Origin: Bacteroidota bacterium
GTDB taxonomy: Bacteria; Bacteroidota; Bacteroidia; Chitinophagales; Chitinophagaceae
Assembly: GCA_016183765.1 (NCBI GenBank)
Contig: JACPEA010000011.1
Span: 248,001 to 312,000, forward strand
Direction of reading: 5' to 3'
Length of the DNA stretch: 64,000 nucleotides
Shown here: positions 17,800-27,600 of the stretch, one piece after another
Layout of the letters: every line of letters starts with the position of its first letter
Numbering within the stretch: the stretch's first letter is position 1
Program-made: the position numbers and the translations under genes
Notes under the pieces: generated by a model
What the model saw: the letters and a program-made list of their open reading frames with translations, nothing else
Told to the model about the DNA's origin: nothing
Database searches by the model: none

Positions 17800-20700
17800 C
17801 GTACATAACGCTGAAGCAGGCTGTCGGGAACAATTTTTTGCGTACGAATAACCTGCTGGTTCTTTACCCTGAACCTGTTAAAAGCAGCCTGCAATTCTGC
17901 TTTTTTGGCTTCGTTGATCTCCGGGCTCAGGTCCAGGTTACTGCTGATGCGGAACAGGTTATCACCACTAAGCAAATAATCTCCCTTCACAAAATCAGCC
18001 ACTTCGGTTTTGGTCTGCATGAGTGGGTAAGCATGAAGGTTCCGGAACTGGCGTACCGTATCCAGGCCGGCTCCCAGCCAACTCACCTGATCGGGTATTT
18101 GTAAGTGATAACTTTTCTTTAGCCAGGCGGTAAGTGTAGGAACTACATCAAAATGCGTAGAGACCGAAGAGAACTTCGCGGTTCTTTTCAGCAGTGGTGA
18201 ATAAAGGATCAGGGGTACATGATAACGGTCAATCCGCGTACTCATGGGGATCTCGGGCATACGGTGATCTCCGGTGATCAGGAAGACCGTATTCTCAAAC
18301 TCCGGTCTTTTCTGATAGGCCGTAATAAACTCCTTCACAGCATCATCCGTATATAAGATACTTGCAAACTGGTACCGGTAATTTCTTTTCTCTGCTTTCT
18401 CCTGCTCCGATAAACCCAGCGCGTTCATCCTGCTTTCAAATTGCTTCAGGTATTTTTCCTGTTCATTGATGAGAAAAGGATTGTGCATGGACAGGGTCAA
18501 CAGAATGGATAGATAAGGCTGTTGTTTATTTGTCCGTCCGTCAAAAAATCTCCGGAACAGTTCCTTATCGCCGTACCCCCAGCTGAACCCGTTTTGCGAA
18601 GGCATTTTAGTATAACCTTTCGGAAAACTATTTTCATCGTTCAGTACATCAATCCGGTTCTTCTTCAGGAAAATGCTCATATTGTCAAAACGCGCATCCC
18701 CGCCATAGTAAAAAGAAGTGTGGTAACCGTTTTTCTTAGCCAGGTTCAGCAGCGACAGGTGTTCGGGCATGGATTCTCCCAGTTCGTTAAAACCATTCAG
18801 TTCAAAAGGGAGTGAAGAAAGCAGGGAGGGCAATACCGCAAATGTGCGGCCTCCTTCACTTGCAAAGTTTTCCCAGTAAAGACCTTTTTCCGACAGCGAA
18901 TCCATAAAGGGTGTAAAACTTCCCAGGTAAGCGCCTTTATTACTGAACGCCCTGCCCAGCCCCTCTACCAGTATCACCACAATATTGGGTGGGGTGGCCG
19001 ATGGGGTAAAGAAAGGAGATAACACATCTCTCGTACTATCTGCTTCATGCAGGAAGGGATAATTGACCTCGTCGAGATATTGAAAAGAAAACTGCCCGGC
19101 ATCTTCTGCCCCCGGGGCCGGAGTTTCCGGATAATGATCGGAATAAATATCCAGCTCCTGCGCCGCTGGAAAAAAGTAGCGGTATGAGGCTTCCAGGAAA
19201 TACCTCGCTTTGTTCAGCGCTATATTATTGCTGTGCTCCTGACCCGGCGACCAGTCGTTCACCAGCTTCGGAACATGCGTGAATGTTACCGCCATAAACA
19301 CTGTGAAAAAGATGAAAACCGTCCAGCCCCTGGCTTTATTGCTTTTAAAGAAAAAGATGAACCCGGCTATGACCAGTGAAAGCGTTGCTAGCAACAGTAC
19401 GATGATGGAGGGTTTGATACCACCCGAAGCGAGTAGTGTCTGGTTGATATCCGCAACAGAATAGGACCACACATCCGCACCCAGTGGTAACAGGGTGGTC
19501 ACAAAATATTCAGACAGCAATACCTGCAGCAGCAACAGGATCACTGTTACTACAATAAAAAAGATATGCGCCAGTTTCTTATGTACCAGGTATAGCAGTG
19601 CAAACAGCAGGTAACCACCGGCGCTGATCTGCAGAAAAAATACAAGGTCCCTGGCAAAACCCATCAGCACCACTTTGCCTACAAAACGGGGTACGCCGTG
19701 TTGCGCCATCTCGTACACCAGTTCAAATCCACGCGCACAGACCAGCAGCAGCAACAGGATGATGATATGGTTGATATAATAGTTAAGCGACCGGCTAACA
19801 AAACCGATGAGTTTGGTAATGGCCGGTATGATGGTGCGCTGCACAAACCATTCCGGTTCCGGTTCAGCCTGTTCTTCCGGTTGGGTGGTAACGGTAACGG
19901 CAGCGGGGATGGCCGTGGACGGAACAGCCTGCAGGCTTGCAGCACTTTTTTTCTGTGCAAATCCCTGCCTGGTCATTTCGCCCCAGCCTTTTTTCTTTTT
20001 CAGCAGGTCCCAAAAACCTTTGATGGCGCTCCATACCACAAAGGGGTGGTAATAAAAAGGCTCCGTCATACCTGTCAGCAACAAGCGTAATATGTCTATC
20101 CTGCGTTTGTACTGGTTGAACGTGAACACTTCCATCAAAATAGCGAAGGATGAATAGAGATACCCAAAACAGACAATAAACAGGAAGAAGGAGAAGAACA
20201 GGTCCCAGGCAATAAAACCATTCCACACAAACACCACGAAACAGGCGATACCGAAAAACTCGATCAGCGGGGCACACAGTTCAAAAAAGAACCAGTAGGG
20301 ATAACTCAGCATACCCAGCAAACCATACCTGGGGTTAAAGAACATACGCTTGTGCATCATCAGTGTTTCAAAAGTTCCCCTGATCCAGCGGTTGCGCTGC
20401 CGCCCCAGTATCTTGAAGGTGGCGGGCGCTTCTGTCCAGCAAAGTGGGTCGGGTATATAGGTCACTGCGTATTTCTCATTACGTTCTTCCATGTAACGGC
20501 GCATGCGAACCACCAGTTCCATATCTTCTCCCACCGTATTATGGTTATAACCGCCGCACCTGATGGCGATCTCCTTATCAAAAGCACCGAATGCCCCTGA
20601 TATCAGCATCAGCCCGTTCAAACGGCTCCAGGCCATTCTGCCCAGGATGAAGGCGCGTATGTATTCCAGTATCTGGATCCTGGGCAGGTAGTCTTCGGCC

Positions 20701-21374
20701 AGTCTTACCTTGATCAGTCTTCCGTCCTCTATCACACAGGAATTGGCAATCCGCACCACACCACCGGTAGCGATCACGCGTTTATCCGTCTGCTCCAGGA
20801 ATGGCTTCACCATCTTCAGCAGCGCATCCTGCTCCAGTATACAATCCACATCAATACAAACCAGGTAATCATTAGTCGATACATTGATGCCCACATTCAG
20901 CGCATCCGCTTTCCCGCCATTTTCCTTATCCACCACGATCAGCTTGTTGTAAATGCTGTTCCTGCTTTTATAAATGCCCCGTATGGCTTTGGTAGGTATT
21001 CGCTCATTTACAAAATAATCGGTCTTCTCCAGTTCGTATGCCTGTATCAGTTTCTCCAGGCTGTCATCCTTACTTCCGTCATTGATGATGATCACTTCCA
21101 GGTTGGCATAATAGATAGAGAGCAGGGAGCGCACATTGTCAACGATCGTTTTTCCCTCATTATAGGCGGGTGCCAGAATACTTACCGATGGGGCGTGTAC
21201 CGAAGTGGCCAGTACCCGGTAATCGGTAAAACTGTTCTTCCACATGTAACGGCGGGTTTCACCGATCGAATAGATGGCGATCAGTACATACGATAACAGC
21301 AACACAAAAGAATACAGGAAGATCCCGTAAGTAAGCAAATGAAATATGAATGTGCCTACTGTATCCCAGTTCAT
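17796..21374 (-). CDS. fusion of processive GT2 polysaccharide synthase and LTA-synthase-like sulfatase-fold domain
   Basis: A 1192-residue polytopic membrane protein. Residues about 1-450 are a BcsA/PgaC-type processive glycosyltransferase: helices at 10-35, PAYNEGKT near 69, Asp99 (INDG), Asp175/Asp177 (CIDVDC), GED at 282-284 and Q326-R-N-R-W330, followed by membrane helices. After a proline/glutamate-rich linker come about five more helices (about 530-710). Residues about 795-1110 then form an alkaline-phosphatase-fold domain with NIVVILVEGLG (metal site), candidate nucleophile Thr844 in GGRTFAVLPS, and TGDHRMPE (metal site). This resembles LtaS/MdoB phosphoglycerol or phosphoethanolamine transferases. 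The fusion suggests that a glycan made by the first half is substituted by the second. It starts within a 4-bp overlap with the upstream HEAT-repeat gene. Confidence 0.92.
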   Translation of the reverse strand: MNWDTVGTFIFHLLTYGIFLYSFVLLLSYVLIAIYSIGETRRYMWKNSFTDYRVLATSVHAPSVSILAPAYNEGKTIVDNVRSLLSIYYANLEVIIINDGSKDDSLEKLIQAYELEKTDYFVNERIPTKAIRGIYKSRNSIYNKLIVVDKENGGKADALNVGINVSTNDYLVCIDVDCILEQDALLKMVKPFLEQTDKRVIATGGVVRIANSCVIEDGRLIKVRLAEDYLPRIQILEYIRAFILGRMAWSRLNGLMLISGAFGAFDKEIAIRCGGYNHNTVGEDMELVVRMRRYMEERNEKYAVTYIPDPLCWTEAPATFKILGRQRNRWIRGTFETLMMHKRMFFNPRYGLLGMLSYPYWFFFELCAPLIEFFGIACFVVFVWNGFIAWDLFFSFFLFIVCFGYLYSSFAILMEVFTFNQYKRRIDILRLLLTGMTEPFYYHPFVVWSAIKGFWDLLKKKKGWGEMTRQGFAQKKSAASLQAVPSTAIPAAVTVTTQPEEQAEPEPEWFVQRTIIPAITKLIGFVSRSLNYYINHIIILLLLLVCARGFELVYEMAQHGVPRFVGKVVLMGFARDLVFFLQISAGGYLLFALLYLVHKKLAHIFFIVVTVILLLLQVLLSEYFVTTLLPLGADVWSYSVADINQTLLASGGIKPSIIVLLLATLSLVIAGFIFFFKSNKARGWTVFIFFTVFMAVTFTHVPKLVNDWSPGQEHSNNIALNKARYFLEASYRYFFPAAQELDIYSDHYPETPAPGAEDAGQFSFQYLDEVNYPFLHEADSTRDVLSPFFTPSATPPNIVVILVEGLGRAFSNKGAYLGSFTPFMDSLSEKGLYWENFASEGGRTFAVLPSLLSSLPFELNGFNELGESMPEHLSLLNLAKKNGYHTSFYYGGDARFDNMSIFLKKNRIDVLNDENSFPKGYTKMPSQNGFSWGYGDKELFRRFFDGRTNKQQPYLSILLTLSMHNPFLINEQEKYLKQFESRMNALGLSEQEKAEKRNYRYQFASILYTDDAVKEFITAYQKRPEFENTVFLITGDHRMPEIPMSTRIDRYHVPLILYSPLLKRTAKFSSVSTHFDVVPTLTAWLKKSYHLQIPDQVSWLGAGLDTVRQFRNLHAYPLMQTKTEVADFVKGDYLLSGDNLFRISSNLDLSPEINEAKKAELQAAFNRFRVKNQQVIRTQKIVPDSLLQRYVR

Positions 21375-22519
21375 TTGATCGTTTTTATGTGCCGGCAGAT
21401 CCTCTCAAAGGGTTCCGGTTGCAGCCTGCTTTTTTCGGTAATCAGTTCCATACCCGTTTCAGCTACTTCTGCCAGTACCACGGCTGCTTTCAGTTTTACA
21501 GTATCATTCTCATGATCCAGCAGCGACACCAGGAAGTCCGTTTCATTCTCTGTAGCCAGCGTGCGCAAAGCATCCAGTATATACAATTGGTTAGCCGGCG
21601 ACTCCTTCGGAAAATAACCCGCCAGCGTTGCAGGCGTCGTTTCATCTGCCAGTCTTACCAGCGTTTTTAATGCCTGGCTGCGTACTGTTTTGTCGGCATG
21701 TGCCATGCAGGCCATCACCTGGTCCCTTACAGAATATACCTGGTATTCATCGGCAAGCTTTAAAGCAAAAACGATCACGGTGGTATTGGTTGCTTGCAGC
21801 CAGTGCGGTATCTTATCAGATAAATCCTGTTTCACCGGATGCAGGTGCAGCTGCTCCAGCAGTTTTAATTGCTGCCATTCCGTAATAGGATAAGAGACCA
21901 CATCCAGAAATCGAAGACCCGGAAATCCCGTCAGGTTGATCACACCTGTTTGCGCTTCCATACGCACAAACTCATTATTGCTGTTGGTATTCTTATAGAT
22001 GGTCTTCAGCACGTCCTGCTGCTCCATCAGGTATAATTCCTGAATACCTTTGGCGCGTATATGCCAGGGAGCCGTATTGCGCAGTTTGTGTAAGGAATCT
22101 TTCTTCAGTCCCAGCTGCAGGTACAACCAGATGATGTTCTCCGTTACCCCTCCAGAAAAATTCTTTTTGCACACGATCAGCTCATCGATCGCGAACTGCC
22201 TGGCTGCACGACTGAACAGGATCCGCCTGAAATTGTGGAGCAGCTTATCCGTATCGATCTCTTCTTCCATGATCACCTGCGTGATCCAGTCCTCCAGGTG
22301 TATCCGGATCCTTTTTTTGTAAAAGAAATCCCGCTTTTTAATGAACAGGTGCAGGTAAATGGCAGACACAATAACCGCAATGGCCACTGCCAGCCATTTT
22401 GCACCGGTCAGCAGGTGTTCGGGCGACATGATCTCCGATATCAGGTCCGCAAAAAAACTGTTCAGCAGGCAGATATCCTGTGCAAATGAAAACGTTGGTA
22501 TCGTTATGGGATGAAACAT
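21371..22519 (-). CDS. membrane-anchored HEAT-repeat protein
   Basis: A 382-residue protein. A hydrophobic helix lies at about residues 42-58 (LAVAIAVIVSAIYLHLF), and the remainder is helical with HEAT-like repeats, clearest near the C-terminus: VRDQVMACMAHADKTVRSQALKTLVRLA and LVSLLDHENDTVKLKAAVVLAEVAE. HEAT repeats are protein-binding scaffolds. Its last 4 bp overlap the start of the GT2/sulfatase fusion, so the two are co-translated and probably interact at the inner membrane. The start is uncertain: an in-frame ATG at 22429 gives a shorter N-terminus beginning MSPEHLLTGAKW, just before the helix. Confidence 0.87.
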   Translation of the reverse strand: MFHPITIPTFSFAQDICLLNSFFADLISEIMSPEHLLTGAKWLAVAIAVIVSAIYLHLFIKKRDFFYKKRIRIHLEDWITQVIMEEEIDTDKLLHNFRRILFSRAARQFAIDELIVCKKNFSGGVTENIIWLYLQLGLKKDSLHKLRNTAPWHIRAKGIQELYLMEQQDVLKTIYKNTNSNNEFVRMEAQTGVINLTGFPGLRFLDVVSYPITEWQQLKLLEQLHLHPVKQDLSDKIPHWLQATNTTVIVFALKLADEYQVYSVRDQVMACMAHADKTVRSQALKTLVRLADETTPATLAGYFPKESPANQLYILDALRTLATENETDFLVSLLDHENDTVKLKAAVVLAEVAETGMELITEKSRLQPEPFERICRHIKTIK

Positions 22520-22652
22520 ATATTGCAGAATAACCAGCTGGATATTTAGAGTTTAAAGTTAGGCCAAACTACGCCTTTTAGGGTAATAAAACCTGCCCAT
22601 AAAAGCTTTTCTGCCGTTACAGAAACAATTCACAACAGCAGCAGTTCACCTG

Positions 22653-22683
22653 TTTGAAAATCGTTCCATCTGGAGTAATTTTG
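22653..22683 (+). promoter_or_regulatory. Bacteroidota -33/-7 promoter for the alcohol dehydrogenase gene
   Basis: TTTG at 22653-22656 and TAATTTTG at 22676-22683 are separated by 19 bases, an excellent match to the Bacteroidota sigma-70 consensus. The ATG follows at 22753. Confidence 0.65.
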
Positions 22684-22752
22684 CAGGGTATCTGATTCCT
22701 TACAAGGATGGTTTGTGGGTATGTCCACCCGCTGTCTGCTAAAAATATAAAT

Positions 22753-23826
22753 ATGAGTTTCCGGAATTTTAAGATGGTCAGTTATGTAGTGTATGGCCGC
22801 GGCTGTTTTAACCAGCTCGATGAGATCCTTGCCCCGCAGCGCAAAGGAGATGCCCCGATGATCTTCCTGGTAGATCATTTTTTCCAGAACAAACCTCTCG
22901 TGAGCCGGATACCCCTGCGCGGAAAAGACCAGGTCATTTTCGCAGACGTCACCTACGAACCCAAGACCACGCAGGTAGATGCACTGGCCAGGCAACTGAA
23001 AGAGCAGTTTGGCACCGTCAGCGGTATCATTGGTATTGGCGGAGGTTCCACCATGGACCTGGCCAAAGCCGTTTCACTCATGATGACCAACCCCGGCTCC
23101 TCTGCCGACTACCAGGGCTGGGACTTAGTTAAACAACCCGGTGTTTACAAAGCGGGCATCCCCACATTAAGCGGTACCGGCGCAGAAGTGAGCCGTACCA
23201 CCGTATTGACAGGCCCTACGCGCAAACTTGGGATGAACAGCGACTTCACACCCTTTGACCAGATCGTACTCGACCCCGAACTCACCAAAGACGCTCCGCT
23301 GAACCAGCGTTTTTATACCGGTATGGATTGTTATATCCACTGCATCGAAAGCCTGGAAGGAACTTACCTGAACGAGTTCAGCAAAAGTTACGGCGAGAAG
23401 GCCCTGCAGTTATGCCAGAAAGTGTTTGTGGAAAAAGACCATTGGGATGATGAATGCGACGACCAGCTGATGATGGCTTCTTATGCCGGAGGTATGAGTA
23501 TCGCCTATTCACAGGTGGGTGTGGCGCATGCCGTAAGTTATGGCCTCAGTTACCTGCTGGGCACCAAACACGGTATCGGCAACTGTATCGTCATGAACCA
23601 CCTGGAAGAATATTACCCGGCCGGTGTAAAAGAGTTTAAGTACATGGTAGAGAAGAACAGTATCGAGATCCCGCAGGGTATCTGTAAGGGACTGTCTGAT
23701 GAAGATTTTGAAAAAATGATGAACGTATCCCTCGGCATGAAACCGCTTTGGGAGAATGCACTCGGCAAGGATTGGGAACAGATCATGACCCGCGAAAAGC
23801 TGAGAGCCCTCTACGAAAAATTATAA
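22753..23826 (+). CDS. kdnB: iron-containing alcohol dehydrogenase, KdnB-like (Kdo 8-oxidase)
   Basis: A 357-residue family-III alcohol dehydrogenase. It has the GIGGGSTMDLAKAVS nucleotide-binding loop, TLSGTGAEVSRTTVL, and metal-binding residues in MDCYIHCIES and in GVAHAVSYGLSY...GTKHGIGN. The N-terminus (SFRNFKMVSYVVYGRGCFNQLDEIL) resembles KdnB, which oxidises Kdo at C8 before amination by KdnA to 8-amino-Kdo, a lipid A core sugar of Shewanella and some Bacteroidota. The symbol rests on this resemblance, and kdnA is not in the window. kdsB, a possible later step, lies 13 kb upstream. ATG at 22753 is chosen over an upstream frame opening at 22708. A terminator follows. Confidence 0.82.
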   Translation: MSFRNFKMVSYVVYGRGCFNQLDEILAPQRKGDAPMIFLVDHFFQNKPLVSRIPLRGKDQVIFADVTYEPKTTQVDALARQLKEQFGTVSGIIGIGGGSTMDLAKAVSLMMTNPGSSADYQGWDLVKQPGVYKAGIPTLSGTGAEVSRTTVLTGPTRKLGMNSDFTPFDQIVLDPELTKDAPLNQRFYTGMDCYIHCIESLEGTYLNEFSKSYGEKALQLCQKVFVEKDHWDDECDDQLMMASYAGGMSIAYSQVGVAHAVSYGLSYLLGTKHGIGNCIVMNHLEEYYPAGVKEFKYMVEKNSIEIPQGICKGLSDEDFEKMMNVSLGMKPLWENALGKDWEQIMTREKLRALYEKL

Positions 23827-23844
23827 CTCCACTCTCTTTCCTCC

Positions 23845-23906
23845 GCGCCTCTGCGTCTTTGCGGGAATATTATTTGCTCACAAAGACACAGAGGCGCTGT
23901 TTTTTT
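23845..23906 (+). terminator. terminator formed by a repeat-like hairpin after kdnB
   Basis: A 17-bp stem (23845-23861 with 23881-23897, one mismatch) with a 19-base loop, followed by a T run at 23900-23906. The arm reads GCGCCTCTGCGTCTTTG, a motif that recurs in other gaps of this window. Confidence 0.75.
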
Positions 23907-23944
23907 AGGGAAGAAGTGTCATCCTCCTTAAAAACAACACAAAC

Positions 23945-23996
23945 AACCGTGCCTTTGTGCGGGAAAAAATTCTCACCAGGGCACCAAGGCACGGTT
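23945..23996. repeat. 16-bp inverted repeat
   Basis: AACCGTGCCTTTGTGC at 23945-23960 pairs with 23981-23996 with one mismatch. It lies directly after the kdnB terminator and shares the GCCTTTGTGCGGG flavour of that hairpin, so both probably belong to one family of intergenic repeats. Confidence 0.7.
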
Positions 23997-24025
23997 TGGG
24001 GTATTTGTCGGATTCGCGATTGCTG

Positions 24026-24033
24026 TATTTTTG
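24026..24033 (+). promoter_or_regulatory. Bacteroidota -7 box, near-leaderless
   Basis: TATTTTTG ends 4 bases before the ATG at 24038, the same geometry as at 1387-1399. Confidence 0.5.
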
Positions 24034-24037
24034 CGGC

Positions 24038-24481
24038 ATGCGATATATCTTTTTTATCCTGCCTACGCTGGCAGGTCTTACCATTACCACGCAGGCGGCC
24101 GTGAACAGCCAGTTACGTTTTGCGGTGAACAATCCCTGGGTGGCGGCTTTCATTTCTTTCCTGGTGGGTACCCTGATCCTGGGGGCTATTATTGTGTTTG
24201 CCAGGCAACCTGTTCCTTCGCTGCAAACACTCAGCCAGATCAGCTGGTATAAATACGCTGGTGGCCTGCTCGGCGCATTCTTTGTAATCGTCATCATCTA
24301 TTCCGTTCCCAAGATCGGATCGGCCAATGTGTTTGCACTGCTCATTGCCGGGCAACTGGTCTTTGCCATGCTCTACGATCATTTTGGCCTGTTCGGATTT
24401 CCGCAGAACAGCATCAACTGGGTAAAACTGGCCGGTGTCATCATGCTGGTGACCGGCGCTTACCTCGTTAACAAAAGATAA
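24038..24481 (+). CDS. DMT-superfamily half transporter (YdcZ/DUF606)
   Basis: A 147-residue inner-membrane protein with five hydrophobic segments: FFILPTLAGLTITTQAAVN, NPWVAAFISFLVGTLILGAII, YAGGLLGAFFVIVIIYSVP, VFALLIAGQLVFAMLYDHFG and LAGVIMLVTGAYLV. It matches the short DUF606/YdcZ type, which is thought to dimerise. It is probably a small-molecule exporter, but the substrate is unknown. The frame is open back to 23957, but that stretch is repeat-like DNA and the ATG at 24038 follows a promoter box. Confidence 0.92.
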   Translation: MRYIFFILPTLAGLTITTQAAVNSQLRFAVNNPWVAAFISFLVGTLILGAIIVFARQPVPSLQTLSQISWYKYAGGLLGAFFVIVIIYSVPKIGSANVFALLIAGQLVFAMLYDHFGLFGFPQNSINWVKLAGVIMLVTGAYLVNKR

Positions 24482-24689
24482 GCTGCAACAGCAGCGGGCG
24501 GCTCACCGATGGTAAATGTTTGCTCACCGAACATAACATCTTACAGTAGCTATTCCGCAGCCTGCTGCAGGGAAGTCTGCAAATAGTTGATCTCCACGTT
24601 AGCAGAATGCAGTAATTTAACTTCCTCAGAAATCCTATTCTCAAACGATGGCCGGCGGTATTGATCGCCAGGTCCTAATTTTTTCTGCC

Positions 24690-27600
24690 ATGAAAAAGCT
24701 CTCTGCCCTGCTGGGTTGCCTGGCTGTATACGCCATGCTGTCTGCACAAAGTTTTTCTCCCTCGCTGTATAACAGTATGCAGTGGCGCATGATCGGTCCG
24801 CACCGCGGTGGCCGTACCGTGGGCGCCGTGGGTGTGCCTACACAACCCAATGTGTTCTATATCGGCGTCAACAACGGCGGTGTATGGAAAAGCAATGACT
24901 ATGGCCGTACCTGGAACCCCATTTTCGACCAGATGGGCACCGGCTCTGTGGGTGATATAGCGGTTTCTGAATCCAACCCCAACGTGGTATACGTGGGTTG
25001 CGGAGAAGGTATTCAACGACCCGACCTTTCTGTGGGTGATGGTGTCTACAGATCGACCGATGCCGGTAAAACCTGGAAGAACGTTGGCCTGAAAGACGGC
25101 CAGCAGATCGGCGGCATCGTCATCGATCCTAAAAATGAGAACCGCGTGTTCGTGGCCGTACTGGGCCACCCTTACGGACCCAATACGGAACGCGGCGTGT
25201 ACAGGAGTCTCGACGGCGGCAATACCTGGGAGCGTATCTTATATAAGGATGAGAATACCGGCGCTGTGCAGGTTGCGATCGATCCCAACGATCCCCAGAC
25301 CATTTATGCGGATATGTGGGCCGGTAGACAGGGCCCTTGGGAAAACGGACAGTGGAACGGACCCGAGAGCGGCCTCTACAAATCGACCGACGGTGGTACA
25401 ACCTGGAAACACCTCACCAAAGGTTTACCCACACCGGCACAAGGTCTGGGCCGTATCGGTTTTGGTATAGCACCCACCAACAGCAAACGTTTATATGCAA
25501 CCGTAGATGCCGGACGTTATGGCGGTATCTATCGTAGTGATGATGCCGGTGAAAGCTGGCAGCTCATGAGCAGCGATGGCCGTTACTGGGGACGTGGCAG
25601 CGATTTTGCCGAAGTAAAAGTAGATCCCACCAATGCCGATATCGTGTACAGCGCCAATGTGGTCACCTGGAAATCCATTGATGGCGGTAAGACCTGGACC
25701 GGTTTCCGCGGCGCACCCGGTGGTGATGATTATCACCGTATCTGGATCAATCCGCTCAACCCAAAGATCATGCTCATCGCACTTGACCAGGGTGGCATTG
25801 TCACCGTGAACGGAGGTGAAACCTTTTCCTCTTTCTACAACCAGCCCACCGCACAGTTCTACCATGTGAGCACCGACAACCAGTTTCCCTACAACGTATA
25901 TGGCGGTCAGCAGGAGAGCGGTTCGGTAGGGATCTCCTCCCGCGGTAACGATGGTCAGATCAGTTTCCGCGAATGGCATCCGGTGGGTGTGGAAGAATAT
26001 GGTTATGTGGCACCCGATCCGCTGGACCCGAATATCATCTATGGCGGTAAGGTCACCCGTTTCGATAAACGCACGGGCCAGGTGCAGAACATCGCCCCAG
26101 AAGCCGTTCGCAGCGGTAAGTACCGTTTCCTGCGTACGGCACCGGTATTGTTCTCACCCATCGATCCCAAAACATTATACTTTGCGGGTAACGTCATCTT
26201 CAAAACAAGGGATGGCGGTAACAGCTGGCAGACCATCAGTCCCGACCTTACCCGCGAAAGCTGGGATATCCCCGCCAGCGTAGGCATCTATACCAGTGAT
26301 GAACTGAAGAAAATGCCAAGGCGCGGCGTTGTATACACCGTGGCCCCATCCTACAAAGACATCAACACCCTCTGGGCCGGAACCGATGATGGCTACATAC
26401 AGGTCACACGCGATGGCGGTAAAACCTGGAAGAACGTGACCCCACCCGAGATCACATCCTGGAGTAAGGTCTCTCTCATGGATGCCGGACACTTTGATAA
26501 CAACACCGTATACGCAGCCGTCAACCGCAGCCGTTGCGATGATATGCGGCCCTATGCTTATAAGACACATGATGGCGGCAAGACCTGGCAGCGCATCATC
26601 AACGGACTACCCGATAACGAGCCCATCAATGTGGTGCGCGAAGATCCCAAACGGAAAGGGCTGCTGTTTGCCGGTTCAGAGAATGCCGTATATGTCTCGT
26701 TCGATGATGGTGAACACTGGCAATCGCTGCGCCTGAACATGCCCGCCACTTCTATCCGCGACCTGGTGATCAAAGATGATGACCTGGTACTGGGCACCCA
26801 TGGCCGCAGTTTCTGGATCATGGATGATATCACACCGCTGCGACAGATCAGCGCCAGCCTGACCGCAGAGAAAGCCGTGCTGTACAAACCACAGACCGCT
26901 ATCCGCGTACGCTGGAACATGAATACAGATACACCCATACCACAGGAAGAACCCGGCGGACAAAACCCACCCGATGGCGCCATCATCAACTACTACCTGG
27001 CTGAGAAAGCACAGGGCGAAGTGACGCTGGAAATAAAAGATGCTGCCGGAAGAAGTATTCGCAAATACAGCAGTAACGACAAAGCCTACGAGATCCCCGA
27101 AGTGAATATCCCGCTCTACTGGATCCGTCCGCAACAACTGCTGTCGGCAGAAGCGGGTTCGCACCGTTTCTTGTGGGACATGCACTATACACCCATCGAT
27201 GAGCCCGTTTCATATCCCATGACCGCTATTTACCAGAATACGGCACCCGAAAAAAATTCGCCATGGGTATTACCCGGAACCTATATGATCACCCTTACAG
27301 TGAATGGCAGGTCCTACACACAACCCCTCACCATAAAAATGGACCCGCGTGTAAAGACCGCTTTGCCTGAACTGCAGAAACAACATACTTTATCGCTTAC
27401 CTGTTATGAAGGAAGGTTAGCCGCACGTGCTGCCAAAGAAGCCATAACGGCAACGGCCCAAAAACTGAAAGCGGCCATTGCCAAAGGCGGCAGTCAAACC
27501 CAGGCACTTACCCAACTGGAGCAGGAGATCGCTGCACTGGAAGGTGTATCACGCGGCAGAAGAGGTGGCGCCGCAGCCGGATCGGCCACATTCGGAAGTG

